From Arthrobacter sp. YN (GTDB taxonomy: Bacteria; Actinomycetota; Actinomycetes; Actinomycetales; Micrococcaceae), in NCBI RefSeq assembly GCF_002224285.1, contig NZ_CP022436.1:2666001-2730000 (forward strand): a DNA stretch of 64,000 nucleotides. The letters are read 5' to 3'. Made by a program: the position numbers and the translations under genes. Shown piece by piece: positions 1 through 8,257 of this stretch. The first letter of the stretch is position 1, and each line of letters starts with the position of its first letter. Below the pieces are notes generated by a model. It was not told the DNA's origin. It saw only the letters and a program-made list of their open reading frames with translations, and did no database searches.

Positions 1-760
1 CGGCCTGGTGGCTTACATCTGCACCCGCCTCGCCTACGCGCTGACCTCGCGCCACGATCCCGAGACCGGTGACAAGCTCACGCAGAAACGCGGCGGCTTC
101 CGTACCGGACAAATCTTTACGTCCAGCCTGGTGGCTCTCGCGCACGGCACCAACGACGCCCAGAAGACCATGGGCATCATCACTTTGGTTCTTATTGCAG
201 GTGGAACCCAGGCTCCGGGCAGCGGTCCGCAGTTCTGGGTGATCGCGGCCTGTGCCTTCGCCATCGCCATCGGAACCTATGCAGGCGGCTGGCGGATCAT
301 CCGGACCATGGGTTCAGGCCTGACCGAGGTAAAACCCGCCCAGGGTTTCTCCGCCGAAACCAGCACGGCTTCGGCCATCCTCGCTTCCTCCCACCTCGGC
401 TTCGCCCTGTCCACCACGCAAGTCGCTTCGGGATCGGTCATCGGCTCGGGCCTGGGCCGCAAGGGCACCTCGGTTCGGTGGGGTACCGCAGGCAAGATCG
501 CGTTGGGCTGGCTCTTTACCCTCCCGGCCTCAGCCATTGTCGGTGCTCTGACGGCGCTCTTGGTGAGCATCGGCGTCGTGGGCGTCATCATCGCGGCAGT
601 TGTTGGAACATCAGCGGTGCTCTTCATGTTTGTTGCCTCGCGCAAATCGCATGTGGGCCACCACAACGCCGTCGAGGTTGAAGAAGCGGGCCATGCCGTC
701 CGGTTCCGCAAGAAGAAGAAGACCCGCAAGACCACCCAGAATGAGGATGTGCAGCGATGA
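1..760 (+). CDS. PiT-family inorganic phosphate permease, C-terminal part (5' end outside window)
   Basis: The reading frame is open from base 2, so the N-terminus lies upstream of the window. The visible part carries the PiT signature (AHGTNDAQKTMG) and a second conserved block (GFALSTTQVASGSVIG), both typical of low-affinity phosphate/cation symporters of the plasma membrane. Several hydrophobic helices follow, and the protein ends in a Lys/Arg-rich cytosolic tail. The stop codon overlaps the next start (ATGA), so the two genes are translationally coupled. Family assignment is firm; whether phosphate or a metal-phosphate complex is the substrate cannot be told from sequence. Confidence 0.93.
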   Translation, partial: GLVAYICTRLAYALTSRHDPETGDKLTQKRGGFRTGQIFTSSLVALAHGTNDAQKTMGIITLVLIAGGTQAPGSGPQFWVIAACAFAIAIGTYAGGWRIIRTMGSGLTEVKPAQGFSAETSTASAILASSHLGFALSTTQVASGSVIGSGLGRKGTSVRWGTAGKIALGWLFTLPASAIVGALTALLVSIGVVGVIIAAVVGTSAVLFMFVASRKSHVGHHNAVEVEEAGHAVRFRKKKKTRKTTQNEDVQR

Positions 761-978
761 AATGGTTGGAATTGCTGCAAGTAGGCGGAGTTACCCTCGT
801 GGCGGCCGTGACTTTGGTGGTCCTTTACTCCCTGGGGGTCCGCCTCACGGCGATCGCCGGTGACGCCCAGCAGAAGTCGCCTGTCCTGGTCCGGTCCCTG
901 GCCTACGTTTGCTTCGGCGTGTGCGCCGCGGCTGTGCTGTTCGGGATCTACCTGATTGTTCCCTATTTCGGAAAGTAG
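757..978 (+). CDS. Small membrane protein coupled to the PiT transporter
   Basis: A 73-residue protein with two hydrophobic segments (about residues 9-30 and 47-69) separated by a short polar loop with several charged residues. Its ATG overlaps the transporter's stop by 4 nt, a strong sign of co-translation. I do not recognise a named family. The tight linkage suggests an accessory subunit or a regulator of phosphate uptake, but that is inference from position only. Confidence 0.75.
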   Translation: MKWLELLQVGGVTLVAAVTLVVLYSLGVRLTAIAGDAQQKSPVLVRSLAYVCFGVCAAAVLFGIYLIVPYFGK

Positions 979-1025
979 CAGCCTCTCTGGCAGTCAGGGC
1001 CTTTCGGGAGAATAATCAGCAGTGT

Positions 1026-1041
1026 AGTTATGCACATAACT
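1026..1041. promoter_or_regulatory. 16-bp palindrome containing a DnaA-box-like 9-mer
   Basis: AGTTATGCACATAACT has perfect 7-bp arms around a 2-nt centre and lies 34 bp before the lipoprotein start. It could be an operator. It also contains TTATGCACA, which fits the general DnaA-box pattern TTATNCACA, but a single box away from an origin is weak evidence. No factor can be named. Confidence 0.4.
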
Positions 1042-1074
1042 GCGTGGTTGTGATCCGGCAGATGCGGGGCTGTC

Positions 1075-2085
1075 ATGAATTGCCCATCCCGAAGCCATCT
1101 CATCCGACTGGCCCTGGTGCCGGTCTTGATGCTGGGGCTCTCCGCCTGCCTTCCGCCCGCTGCTGAGGGTGGGGGATCATCCCCTCCGGGTTCCACCTCC
1201 TCCACAGCCGCCACCACTGGGCAACCAGTACCAAGCACGCTGGTTCCTACAGCCACCCAACCGGTCGGCCCGGCAGGCCCTGGGGCTCCACAGGCAGATG
1301 CTCCAGTGGTTCGCTGGGTCCCCATCGGACCGATTGGCCCGAACGATCCCACCTCCGGCCAGCGCTATCTGTTGCTCCAGCAGTTCCAATGCGATGCCTT
1401 GGTGCAGAGCGTGGAGGGTGCCGACGACGCGGCAGTCTGGCTGGCGGGCGCCGCCGTGTGCAAGGCACTGCAAAGCGGGAGTCAGCAGGATTGGCAGCGG
1501 GCTTCCATCGCAGTTGCTGCCACGCCACGGATTCCGCAAACCCAGTGCCTTGAATTCCGGGTGGCCGCCACTTCGGCGTCGCTGCTCGCCCAACACCGCA
1601 GCAATCCCGACGCCGTCTTCAATGTGGAGCCGGGACAGGGCGAAGCATGCCCGAGGCAGTTGGTTGGATTGACGGTGGTCGACGAAGAGCTCAGGCCGAT
1701 CCCAGGGCTGGCGCGCGCGTCCGGGCCCAGCAGTGGCGGGACGATCGTTCGCTTGGACGGCTACTACGTCCGGGTGGGCGACGTCCTGTTCGACGGCGTC
1801 CCCGTGGATGCTGAGTTCGTTGGCGCCAGGGACGACTACCAGCCCGTCTATCTGCGGATGCCCTCGTCAAGTGGCCGGGACTCGATCCGGATCTCCATCA
1901 CGGACACCGTGGATATTGCCGGAACGGTGACCTTCTTCTATGACGACTCCGGAACTGCCCCTGGCTCCGCGCCACCCCCGGAGAGCGCAAGCCCAGGCAC
2001 TGGTACGCCAGGCCGCAGTCCCTCCGGCACTCCATCGCCCACTGCGCCGCCGTCCGGCGAAGCCTCCCCGACGGCTGCGCCGTGA
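1075..2085 (+). CDS. Lipoprotein with an IPT/TIG-like domain and Pro/Ser/Thr-rich tail
   Basis: 336 residues. The N-terminus is a lipoprotein signal peptide with lipobox LSAC, placing the lipidated Cys at residue 25. A Pro/Ser/Thr/Gly-rich spacer follows. Residues about 195-290 resemble an IPT/TIG immunoglobulin-like fold: a SGPSSGGT turn, a VLFDGVPVDAEFV strand pair and a closing GTVTFFYDD strand. The last 50 residues are Pro/Ser/Thr-rich, as in wall-spanning linkers. It is probably anchored on the outer face of the membrane. The stop overlaps the start of the next gene by 4 nt, so the two likely work together. Function unknown. Confidence 0.8.
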   Translation: MNCPSRSHLIRLALVPVLMLGLSACLPPAAEGGGSSPPGSTSSTAATTGQPVPSTLVPTATQPVGPAGPGAPQADAPVVRWVPIGPIGPNDPTSGQRYLLLQQFQCDALVQSVEGADDAAVWLAGAAVCKALQSGSQQDWQRASIAVAATPRIPQTQCLEFRVAATSASLLAQHRSNPDAVFNVEPGQGEACPRQLVGLTVVDEELRPIPGLARASGPSSGGTIVRLDGYYVRVGDVLFDGVPVDAEFVGARDDYQPVYLRMPSSSGRDSIRISITDTVDIAGTVTFFYDDSGTAPGSAPPPESASPGTGTPGRSPSGTPSPTAPPSGEASPTAAP

Positions 2086-2969
2086 GCGACACACCGGATA
2101 CCGAAGAGAGACTTAACAACACCCGCTGGCAGCGGACCCTTGAGGTCCTCTCGGTCATCGGCCCGCCGTTGACCATAGCCACGGCGCTGCTGGTCTATTT
2201 CGGTTGGGCACGCACCGACGCGCAGGCCAAAGCCATGGGCCTCGATGTCAGCCTGTTCGGTTACACAGTCCAGGACTTTGTCCTGAGGAGTATCCAGTCG
2301 CTTTTCCAGCCGTTGGCATGGCTCGTGGTCATTGGTCTGCTGTGGTTCATGCTGGACCGCGCCGTATCCCGGCTCCTCGAAGCCGGGCGGCACAGAAAAG
2401 CCGTCCACTTGACCGCCACCCTTGTGATGCTGCTCGGCTTTGCCTATGCCGCGGCGATGTGGCTGGCCATTTCGGCACGTCCCGGCCAGATCGTGCTGTA
2501 CGCGCCCTTCCTGATCGCCGGGGGAGTGGTGGTGGGAGCCTGGGGCCTGAGTGTGCGACGCCGGGCGGGTGAGCGCGGCCAGGCCGCGCCGAGGATCACC
2601 CCAAGGGCCCTTGAGAGGTCGCTGGTGTTCGTGCTGGTCACGCTGCTGTTGTTTTGGGGTACCTCGGACTACGCGCAGGCACTGGGGCGCGGTGCTGCCC
2701 TCGACTACCAGGAACGGTCCAGCCTCTTGCCCACGGCGGTGGTCTACAGCAAGGAACGTCTTGCAGTTGGTGCCCCGAACGTCCGCGAGGAGTCTGCGGG
2801 CTCGGAGACGGCGCCCCTGTATCGGTACACCGGGCTGCGGTTGCTGGTGGTCAGCGGCGGACGGATCTTCCTGCTCAACGAAGGCTGGTCCCTTGAGCGG
2901 GGCCGGGTGGTGGTGCTGCAGGATGACGGCAGTGTCCGCGTGGAGTATGGGAACCCCGCGTCGGACTGA
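2082..2969 (+). CDS. Multi-pass membrane protein of unknown function
   Basis: 295 residues, starting GTG in a GTGA overlap with the lipoprotein stop. There are about five hydrophobic helices in the N-terminal two thirds: near residues 20-40, 70-90, 105-125, 130-150 and 180-200. A roughly 90-residue polar C-terminal domain rich in beta-type sequence follows. No catalytic motif is recognisable. Coupling to the upstream TIG lipoprotein suggests a two-component envelope unit with the lipoprotein outside and this protein as its membrane partner; that is inference only. Confidence 0.75.
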   Translation: MSDTPDTEERLNNTRWQRTLEVLSVIGPPLTIATALLVYFGWARTDAQAKAMGLDVSLFGYTVQDFVLRSIQSLFQPLAWLVVIGLLWFMLDRAVSRLLEAGRHRKAVHLTATLVMLLGFAYAAAMWLAISARPGQIVLYAPFLIAGGVVVGAWGLSVRRRAGERGQAAPRITPRALERSLVFVLVTLLLFWGTSDYAQALGRGAALDYQERSSLLPTAVVYSKERLAVGAPNVREESAGSETAPLYRYTGLRLLVVSGGRIFLLNEGWSLERGRVVVLQDDGSVRVEYGNPASD

Positions 2970-2970
2970 C

Positions 2971-2976
2971 TAGTCT
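2971..2976 (+). promoter_or_regulatory. -10 element (TAGTCT) for a leaderless transcript
   Basis: TAGTCT lies exactly 6 nt before the ATG of the DHFR-like gene. No Shine-Dalgarno sequence is present, so transcription would begin at or next to the start codon. No clear -35. Confidence 0.55.
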
Positions 2977-2982
2977 GGGCCC

Positions 2983-3534
2983 ATGTCGACGTTTCAGTAT
3001 TACGTAGCTTGCACCATCGACGGCTTCATAGCCTCCCCGGACGACGACCTCGGCTGGCTCCTGCAGTTTGACCGGGTTGAGGGCTTGAACCAGGGCATCG
3101 AGGCCTTCATGGCGGGCGTAGGATGCATCGTCATGGGCGGGGACACCTACCGCTGGCTCATGGAACACGAGCCCGGCCAATGGCCCTATCCGGACAGTCC
3201 TTGCTGGGTTTTCACCCACCATGAGTACTCGGCTCCGGCCGGAGCCGACATCACCTTCGTCCGCGGAGACGTCCGCGAGTTCGCCCCGGACCTGCTCAAG
3301 GACGCCGGGGACAAGAATGTCTGGTTGGTGGGCGGGGGCGACCTCGTGGCCCAGTTCGCAAATGCGGGGCTGCTGGACGAGATGATCGTCACGATCGTGC
3401 CCGTGGTGCTGGGCGCGGGAAAGCGGCTGTTGCCGCTTAAGGGCCCGACGGCGCCCCTTGAGTTGATCTCGCACAAGATCATTGGCGGGGCCGCGGCCGA
3501 GCTTCACTACCGGCTGCCCAAGGGCTCGGATTAG
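2983..3534 (+). CDS. Dihydrofolate reductase-like protein (RibD C-terminal family)
   Basis: 183 residues matching the RibD C-terminal/DHFR-like fold: an N-terminal strand with CTIDGFIA, the IVMGGDTY motif, the NVWLVGGGDLVAQF block and a VVLGAGKRLLP segment near the end. The family binds NADPH and covers pyrimidine reductases and many uncharacterised reductases. It is not the folate-biosynthetic FolA itself, nor linked to riboflavin genes here. The gene appears single and converges on the thioesterase gene with only 4 nt between stops. Confidence 0.85.
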   Translation: MSTFQYYVACTIDGFIASPDDDLGWLLQFDRVEGLNQGIEAFMAGVGCIVMGGDTYRWLMEHEPGQWPYPDSPCWVFTHHEYSAPAGADITFVRGDVREFAPDLLKDAGDKNVWLVGGGDLVAQFANAGLLDEMIVTIVPVVLGAGKRLLPLKGPTAPLELISHKIIGGAAAELHYRLPKGSD

Positions 3535-3538
3535 GTAC

Positions 3539-4003
3539 TCAGTGCCGGTTGTCCCGGATCATATTGGTGATCCGGGCGGTCGAGAGCCGGCGGCCCTTGT
3601 CATCGGTCATCACGATCTCGTGCGTGGCAAGGGTCCCTCCCAAGTGGATCGCCGTGCACGTCCCCGTCACCAGGCCGCTGGCCACTGAACGGTGGTGTGT
3701 TGCGCCCACCTCAATGCCTACAGCATGGCGGCCCCGGCCGGCATGGAGGGAGGCCGCGAACGATCCCAAGGTCTCGGCGAGGACAACGTGGGCCCCGCCG
3801 TGAAGGATGCCCGCTACCTGCGTGTTTCCTTCCACCGGCATGGTGGCGACCATTCGTTCCGCGCTCATCTCCGTGAACCGGATCCCGAGCTTCACCACAA
3901 GTGCACCCACACCGTGTGCCGAGAGCCAATCGTGGAATTCTTCGGGCACCCCTGCCTCGTTGAGCTCGTCGGCAAAGGGGTTCGGCGTGAAATTGTCCAT
4001 CAT
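3539..4003 (-). CDS. PaaI-type hotdog-fold thioesterase
   Basis: The start is taken at the first ATG of an ATG-ATG pair (4003 or 4000); an upstream in-frame extension would run into polA. The 154-residue protein has the single-domain hotdog signature of PaaI-like acyl-CoA thioesterases: HGGAHVVLAETLGS with the conserved HGG and an acidic residue on the central helix, then strands around GIEVGATHHRSV and GTCTAIHLG. It hydrolyses an acyl- or aryl-CoA thioester, substrate unknown. It is divergent from polA with about 19 nt between start codons, so both promoters must overlap. Confidence 0.87.
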   Translation of the reverse strand: MMDNFTPNPFADELNEAGVPEEFHDWLSAHGVGALVVKLGIRFTEMSAERMVATMPVEGNTQVAGILHGGAHVVLAETLGSFAASLHAGRGRHAVGIEVGATHHRSVASGLVTGTCTAIHLGGTLATHEIVMTDDKGRRLSTARITNMIRDNRH

Positions 4004-4009
4004 GCCAAC

Positions 4010-4015
4010 TAGGCT
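4010..4015 (+). promoter_or_regulatory. -10 element (TAGGCT) of polA, leaderless
   Basis: TAGGCT is followed by 7 nt and then the GTG start of polA at 4023. There is no Shine-Dalgarno sequence in between. The element sits in the 19-nt gap between divergent genes. Confidence 0.55.
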
Positions 4016-4022
4016 GGCACCT

Positions 4023-6806
4023 GTGAGTGAAACAACCAAACCGGACCAGGTTCCAACGGCCCAAGCTGCTGCCATTGCGACAGCCCCCACCCCCTCTGCC
4101 ACAGCATCTTCCAGCACCGCGGGGGAGGGCCGGCCCAGGTTGCTGGTCCTTGACGGCCACTCCATGGCGTTCCGGGCTTTCTACGCCCTTCCTGCAGAGA
4201 ACTTCTCCACTGCCAGGGGCCAGTACACCAACGCAGTCCATGGGTTCACCTCCATGTTGATCAACCTGATCAAGGACCAGAAGCCCACGCACGTCGCCGT
4301 AGCTTTTGACGTTTCCGACGACACCACGTTCCGTAAGGCCGAATACAGCGAGTACAAGGGCGGGCGCAATGCGACGCCCGCAGAGTTCGCGGGCCAGATC
4401 GGCCTCATCGCCAAGGTCATGGAGGCCTGGGGGATCAAGACCATCGCCATGCCCGGATACGAGGCAGACGATGTCCTGGCCACGTTGGCCGCGCAGGGCG
4501 ACGCCGCAGGCTTCGAAGTCCTTCTCGTCTCCGGCGACAGGGATGCGTTCCAGCTGATCAACGACAACGTCTTTGTGCTCTACCCCAAGCAGGGCGTGAG
4601 CAACATCCCCAGGATGGACGCTGCGGCAATTGAAGAGAAATATTTCGTCAAGCCCGGCCTGTACTCGGACCTCGCCGCCCTCGTGGGCGAGACCGCTGAC
4701 AACCTGCCCGGCGTCCCGGGCGTTGGCCCCAAGACAGCTGCAAAGTGGATCAACCTCTACGGTGGCCTCGAAGGCATTCTGGAAAACCTTGATTCCATCG
4801 GAGGCAAGGTGGGCGGGGCCCTCAAGGAGAACCTGGAGAACGTCAAGCGCAACCGCAGGCTCAACCGGTTGCTGACCGACCTCGAACTGCCCCTCACCCT
4901 GGCTGATCTGCACGAGCCACGTCCGGACCGCCAGGCGATCGAGGAACTCTTCGAGGAACTTGAGTTCAGGACCCTCCGCACGCGGCTGTTCGATCTCTAC
5001 GGCGATGACACCGCAGGGGAGGCTCCGGACACCATTGAGGCCCCGGAGTTCGCGACGCCCACTGATGCTTCCGGGCTGGAGTCCTTCTTCACTGCAGGAG
5101 CAGGGATGCGCTCCGCCCTCGCCGTGCATCTGGTTCCCGGCAGGATCGGCGACGACGCGAATGCCCTGGCTGTGGTCAGGAACAACGGCGCCGCGTATAT
5201 CGACCTCACCGCCTTGGATGCGGCCGCGGAGACCGTAGTGGCTACGTGGCTGCGGGACCCCGAAGAAGCCAAAGTCCTGCACGAGTTCAAGTCGGCACTC
5301 AAGGCCCTGCACCACCGGGGACTAGCCCTGGAAGGAGTGGTGGATGACACCTCCATCTCGGGCTACCTGATCCAGCCGGACCGCCGCAGCTACGACCTCG
5401 CCGAGCTCGCACAAGTGCACTTGAAGATCTCACTCAGCACGGCCGTTGCCAGTTCGGGCCAGCTGGAGCTTGACCTCTCCGGCGGGACGGACCAAGCTGC
5501 CGCAGCAGCGCTCGTCCAGCAGGCCGCCGTCGTGCATGCCCTCAGCAAGCACTTCGAAACCGAACTCGCCGCCATCAAGGCCGATGCCCTGTTGACCACG
5601 CTGGAGCTTCCCGTGGCCCGCGTGCTCGCCCACATGGAGCTGACGGGTATTTTCGTTTCCACGGACCGTATGAACGAACAACTCGCCGACCTCACCAAGG
5701 TGATCGAAAATGCCCAGGAGCAGGCTTTCGCAGCAATCGGTCACGAGGTCAACCTGGGTTCTCCCAAGCAGCTGCAGACAGTCCTGTTCGAGGAACTGGG
5801 GCTGCCCAAAACCAAGAAAATCAAGTCCGGTTACACCACGGATGCTGCATCACTGAAGGGGCTCCTGGAGAAGACGGGCCACGAATTCCTGGTGCAGCTC
5901 ATGGCGCACCGCGAGTCCTCCAAGTTGGCCCAGATGGTGGAGACACTCAAGAAGTCCGTGGCCGATGATGCGCGGATCCACACCACGTACGCGCAGAACA
6001 TCGCCGCCACGGGCCGTATTTCATCCAACAACCCCAACCTGCAGAACATCCCGGTCCGCAGTGAAGAAGGCCGGCGGGTCCGCGGAATTTTTGTGGTCAG
6101 CGAAGGCTACGAGTGTCTGTTGTCGGCAGACTACTCGCAGATCGAAATGCGCATCATGGCGCACCTTTCCGGTGACGAAGCCCTGATCCAGGCGTACCGC
6201 GATGGAGAAGACCTGCACCGCTTCGTGGGTTCCCGGATCTTCAATGTAGAGCCGGCCGAAGTCACCAGCGCCATGCGGTCCAAGGTGAAAGCGATGTCTT
6301 ATGGCCTCGCGTATGGACTCACGTCCTTTGGCCTCTCCAAGCAGTTGGAGATCTCCGTGGACGAGGCACGGACGCTCATGAAGGACTACTTCGACCGCTT
6401 CGGCGGCGTGCGCGACTACCTGCGTGGTGTCGTCGACCAAGCACGGACGGACGGCTATACAGCCACCATCGAAGGCCGCCGCCGCTACCTCCCTGACCTG
6501 ACCAGTACCAACCGGCAGGCGAGGGAAGCAGCAGAACGCATTGCCTTGAACTCGCCCATCCAGGGCTCTGCAGCAGACCTCATCAAGCGCGCCATGCTTG
6601 GTGTGTCCGCCGAGCTCGCCAGCCAGGGCCTGAAGTCCCGGATGCTGCTGCAGGTCCACGACGAACTCGTCCTGGAAGTGGCACCGGGAGAGCGCGAAGC
6701 CGTGGAGAAGCTGGTCATCGAACAGATGGGTTCAGCTGCCGAGCTGTCCGTTCCCCTCGATGTCCAAATCGGCGTTGGCTCAAGCTGGTACGAGGCGGGG
6801 CACTAG
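4023..6806 (+). CDS. polA: DNA polymerase I
   Basis: 927 residues from GTG 4023. The reading frame stays open farther upstream, but that part would overlap the divergent thioesterase gene. Domains in order: 5'-3' flap exonuclease (about residues 38-320, with LLVLDGHSMAFRA, YEADDVLATLA and GDRDAFQL), a degenerate 3'-5' exonuclease-like domain, and a family A polymerase domain. Polymerase motif A is DYSQIEMRIMAH (Asp 703), motif B KAMSYGLAYGLTSFGLS, motif C QVHDELV (His 879, Asp 880). The exonuclease-like region lacks the DxE acidic motif, so proofreading is probably absent, as in other actinobacterial Pol I. Roles: gap filling in excision repair and Okazaki fragment maturation. Confidence 0.97.
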   Translation: MSETTKPDQVPTAQAAAIATAPTPSATASSSTAGEGRPRLLVLDGHSMAFRAFYALPAENFSTARGQYTNAVHGFTSMLINLIKDQKPTHVAVAFDVSDDTTFRKAEYSEYKGGRNATPAEFAGQIGLIAKVMEAWGIKTIAMPGYEADDVLATLAAQGDAAGFEVLLVSGDRDAFQLINDNVFVLYPKQGVSNIPRMDAAAIEEKYFVKPGLYSDLAALVGETADNLPGVPGVGPKTAAKWINLYGGLEGILENLDSIGGKVGGALKENLENVKRNRRLNRLLTDLELPLTLADLHEPRPDRQAIEELFEELEFRTLRTRLFDLYGDDTAGEAPDTIEAPEFATPTDASGLESFFTAGAGMRSALAVHLVPGRIGDDANALAVVRNNGAAYIDLTALDAAAETVVATWLRDPEEAKVLHEFKSALKALHHRGLALEGVVDDTSISGYLIQPDRRSYDLAELAQVHLKISLSTAVASSGQLELDLSGGTDQAAAAALVQQAAVVHALSKHFETELAAIKADALLTTLELPVARVLAHMELTGIFVSTDRMNEQLADLTKVIENAQEQAFAAIGHEVNLGSPKQLQTVLFEELGLPKTKKIKSGYTTDAASLKGLLEKTGHEFLVQLMAHRESSKLAQMVETLKKSVADDARIHTTYAQNIAATGRISSNNPNLQNIPVRSEEGRRVRGIFVVSEGYECLLSADYSQIEMRIMAHLSGDEALIQAYRDGEDLHRFVGSRIFNVEPAEVTSAMRSKVKAMSYGLAYGLTSFGLSKQLEISVDEARTLMKDYFDRFGGVRDYLRGVVDQARTDGYTATIEGRRRYLPDLTSTNRQAREAAERIALNSPIQGSAADLIKRAMLGVSAELASQGLKSRMLLQVHDELVLEVAPGEREAVEKLVIEQMGSAAELSVPLDVQIGVGSSWYEAGH

Positions 6807-6829
6807 TCCGGTCGCGGAATTCCGGGTAT

Positions 6830-6872
6830 CGCCGCAGGGCGCGCCGCCGAGATGGTGGCGCGCCCTGCGGCG
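6830..6872 (+). terminator. GC-rich hairpin downstream of polA
   Basis: A perfect 16-bp inverted repeat (6830-6845 with 6857-6872) around an 11-nt loop, 24 nt after the polA stop. No U-tract follows, so it is a GC-rich I-shaped terminator of the type common in actinobacteria. It ends only 6 nt before the -10 of the next gene. Confidence 0.8.
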
Positions 6873-6878
6873 TCTGGC

Positions 6879-6884
6879 TAGGCT
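6879..6884 (+). promoter_or_regulatory. -10 element (TAGGCT), leaderless
   Basis: TAGGCT, 7 nt, then the GTG at 6892. Same hexamer and spacing as polA. No Shine-Dalgarno. Confidence 0.55.
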
Positions 6885-6891
6885 CGGGATC

Positions 6892-8208
6892 GTGGCTGAT
6901 CCCAATGAACCAACTTCCCGGAAATATTCCGTCCAGCGTTTCCCCGCTGTCGCCGGCAAGGACGACTCCGATGCCTATAGCCGCTGTGCCACCTGGGTGC
7001 AGGCTGTATCGCACGGATTCCACCAGCAACGGCGTGATGACGAGTACCTGGCAAAGACCCTCGCCGCCTACCAGACGGACAAGCGTGAGCTGACAGGCGT
7101 CTACGTCAACGGCACCGTACCTGAGCACTCCCTCGGGGCGAATGTGCCGGTGGCAACCTACGCAACCATGCGCAAGACCCTTAATATCGGTTTTGGCCGG
7201 CAGCTTGAGTCCAACCTGGTCACGGCTGTGACGGTCCGCGGAACGCACCGCCGCCAAGGAATCCTGCGTGGCATGATCACGGCCGATCTGGAAGGCGCCA
7301 AGGATGAGGGCCTGGCCATGGCGGCACTGACGGCTTCCGAAGGATCCATTTATGGTCGTTTCGGTTTCGGGGTAGCTACCTTTGAGCGCAGCATCAAGGT
7401 TGACACCGGACCCCGCTTCCGGATGAAGGGACAACCGGAGGGAACTGTGGAAGTCGCGGATCCTTCCGTCCTGCTGGAAATGGCTCCCCGGGTGTTCGAG
7501 CGCGTCCAGCGGCTGTCGCCGGGCTCGGTGGACCGGCAGGAGTATTACCGCCTTGTTGCTTCCGGCTCCATCGGGCATGACGGCAAGTCCGACACCAGCG
7601 TCCGATGTGCCCTGCACTACGATCTGTCCGGAGCACTGGACGGCTACGTTTCCTACCGTTTCAAGGGTTGGGACCACAAGCCCTACACCATGGAAATTGT
7701 GGACCTCGTTGCCGCTACCAACGCCGCCTACCTCGATCTGTGGCGCTTCATGGGCAGCATCGACCTCATCGACGACGTGACGTGGGCTGAAGCCCCGGTG
7801 GATGATCCCTTGGCATGGGCCCTGGAGGACCCACGGTGCATCGAGGCCTCCGAGGTCCGCGACATGCTGTGGCTCCGGATCCTGGATACTCAGGCCGCCT
7901 TGCAGGCACGCCGCTTCGCCTCTGCAGGACGCCTGGTGCTGGAAGTGACGGACTCCCTGTCCCTGGCGGGCGGCACCTGGGTTCTGGAGTCCGACGGCGG
8001 TGCTGCCGCCGTCGTGACTGAAGCCTCTGGCCAATCAGCGGATCTGACGATGGACGTGGCCGACCTTGCGTCCATCTATCTTGGTGCGGTCTCTCCGGTA
8101 ACCCTTGCTGCTGCGGGACGCATCCGTGAGAAGACGGCCGGTGCCGCGTTCCTGGCCCAGCAACTGTTCGCGGTGGAACGCCCGGCGCATTGCCTGACGC
8201 ACTTCTAA
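6892..8208 (+). CDS. Eis-like GNAT acetyltransferase with C-terminal sterol-carrier domain
   Basis: 438 residues from GTG 6892; earlier in-frame codons fall in the polA end and terminator hairpin. The first about 150 residues form a GNAT domain with the acetyl-CoA pyrophosphate loop RGTHRRQGILRGM. A second GNAT-like half and a C-terminal SCP2-type domain follow. The chain ends in a free aromatic residue (LTHF), as in the Eis family, where the C-terminal carboxylate acts as general base. Eis enzymes acetylate amines of aminoglycosides, peptides or lysines; the substrate here is unknown. It stands alone between polA and the deacetylase. Confidence 0.88.
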   Translation: MADPNEPTSRKYSVQRFPAVAGKDDSDAYSRCATWVQAVSHGFHQQRRDDEYLAKTLAAYQTDKRELTGVYVNGTVPEHSLGANVPVATYATMRKTLNIGFGRQLESNLVTAVTVRGTHRRQGILRGMITADLEGAKDEGLAMAALTASEGSIYGRFGFGVATFERSIKVDTGPRFRMKGQPEGTVEVADPSVLLEMAPRVFERVQRLSPGSVDRQEYYRLVASGSIGHDGKSDTSVRCALHYDLSGALDGYVSYRFKGWDHKPYTMEIVDLVAATNAAYLDLWRFMGSIDLIDDVTWAEAPVDDPLAWALEDPRCIEASEVRDMLWLRILDTQAALQARRFASAGRLVLEVTDSLSLAGGTWVLESDGGAAAVVTEASGQSADLTMDVADLASIYLGAVSPVTLAAAGRIREKTAGAAFLAQQLFAVERPAHCLTHF

Positions 8209-8257
8209 GCTGCACCGTTTCGCCAAAAACCGTAGACATACCTAATTAAGGACATCC

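Noticed and set aside
1028..1036. Replication origin signal
   Set aside because: A single DnaA-like 9-mer with no AT-rich unwinding region, no dnaA or dnaN gene, and no box cluster.
3807..4022. Upstream in-frame extension of polA
   Set aside because: It overlaps the divergent thioesterase gene and shows no polymerase homology; GTG 4023 has a fitting -10.
3711..5315. 534-codon minus-strand frame across polA
   Set aside because: Shadow of polA; low-complexity protein without family features.
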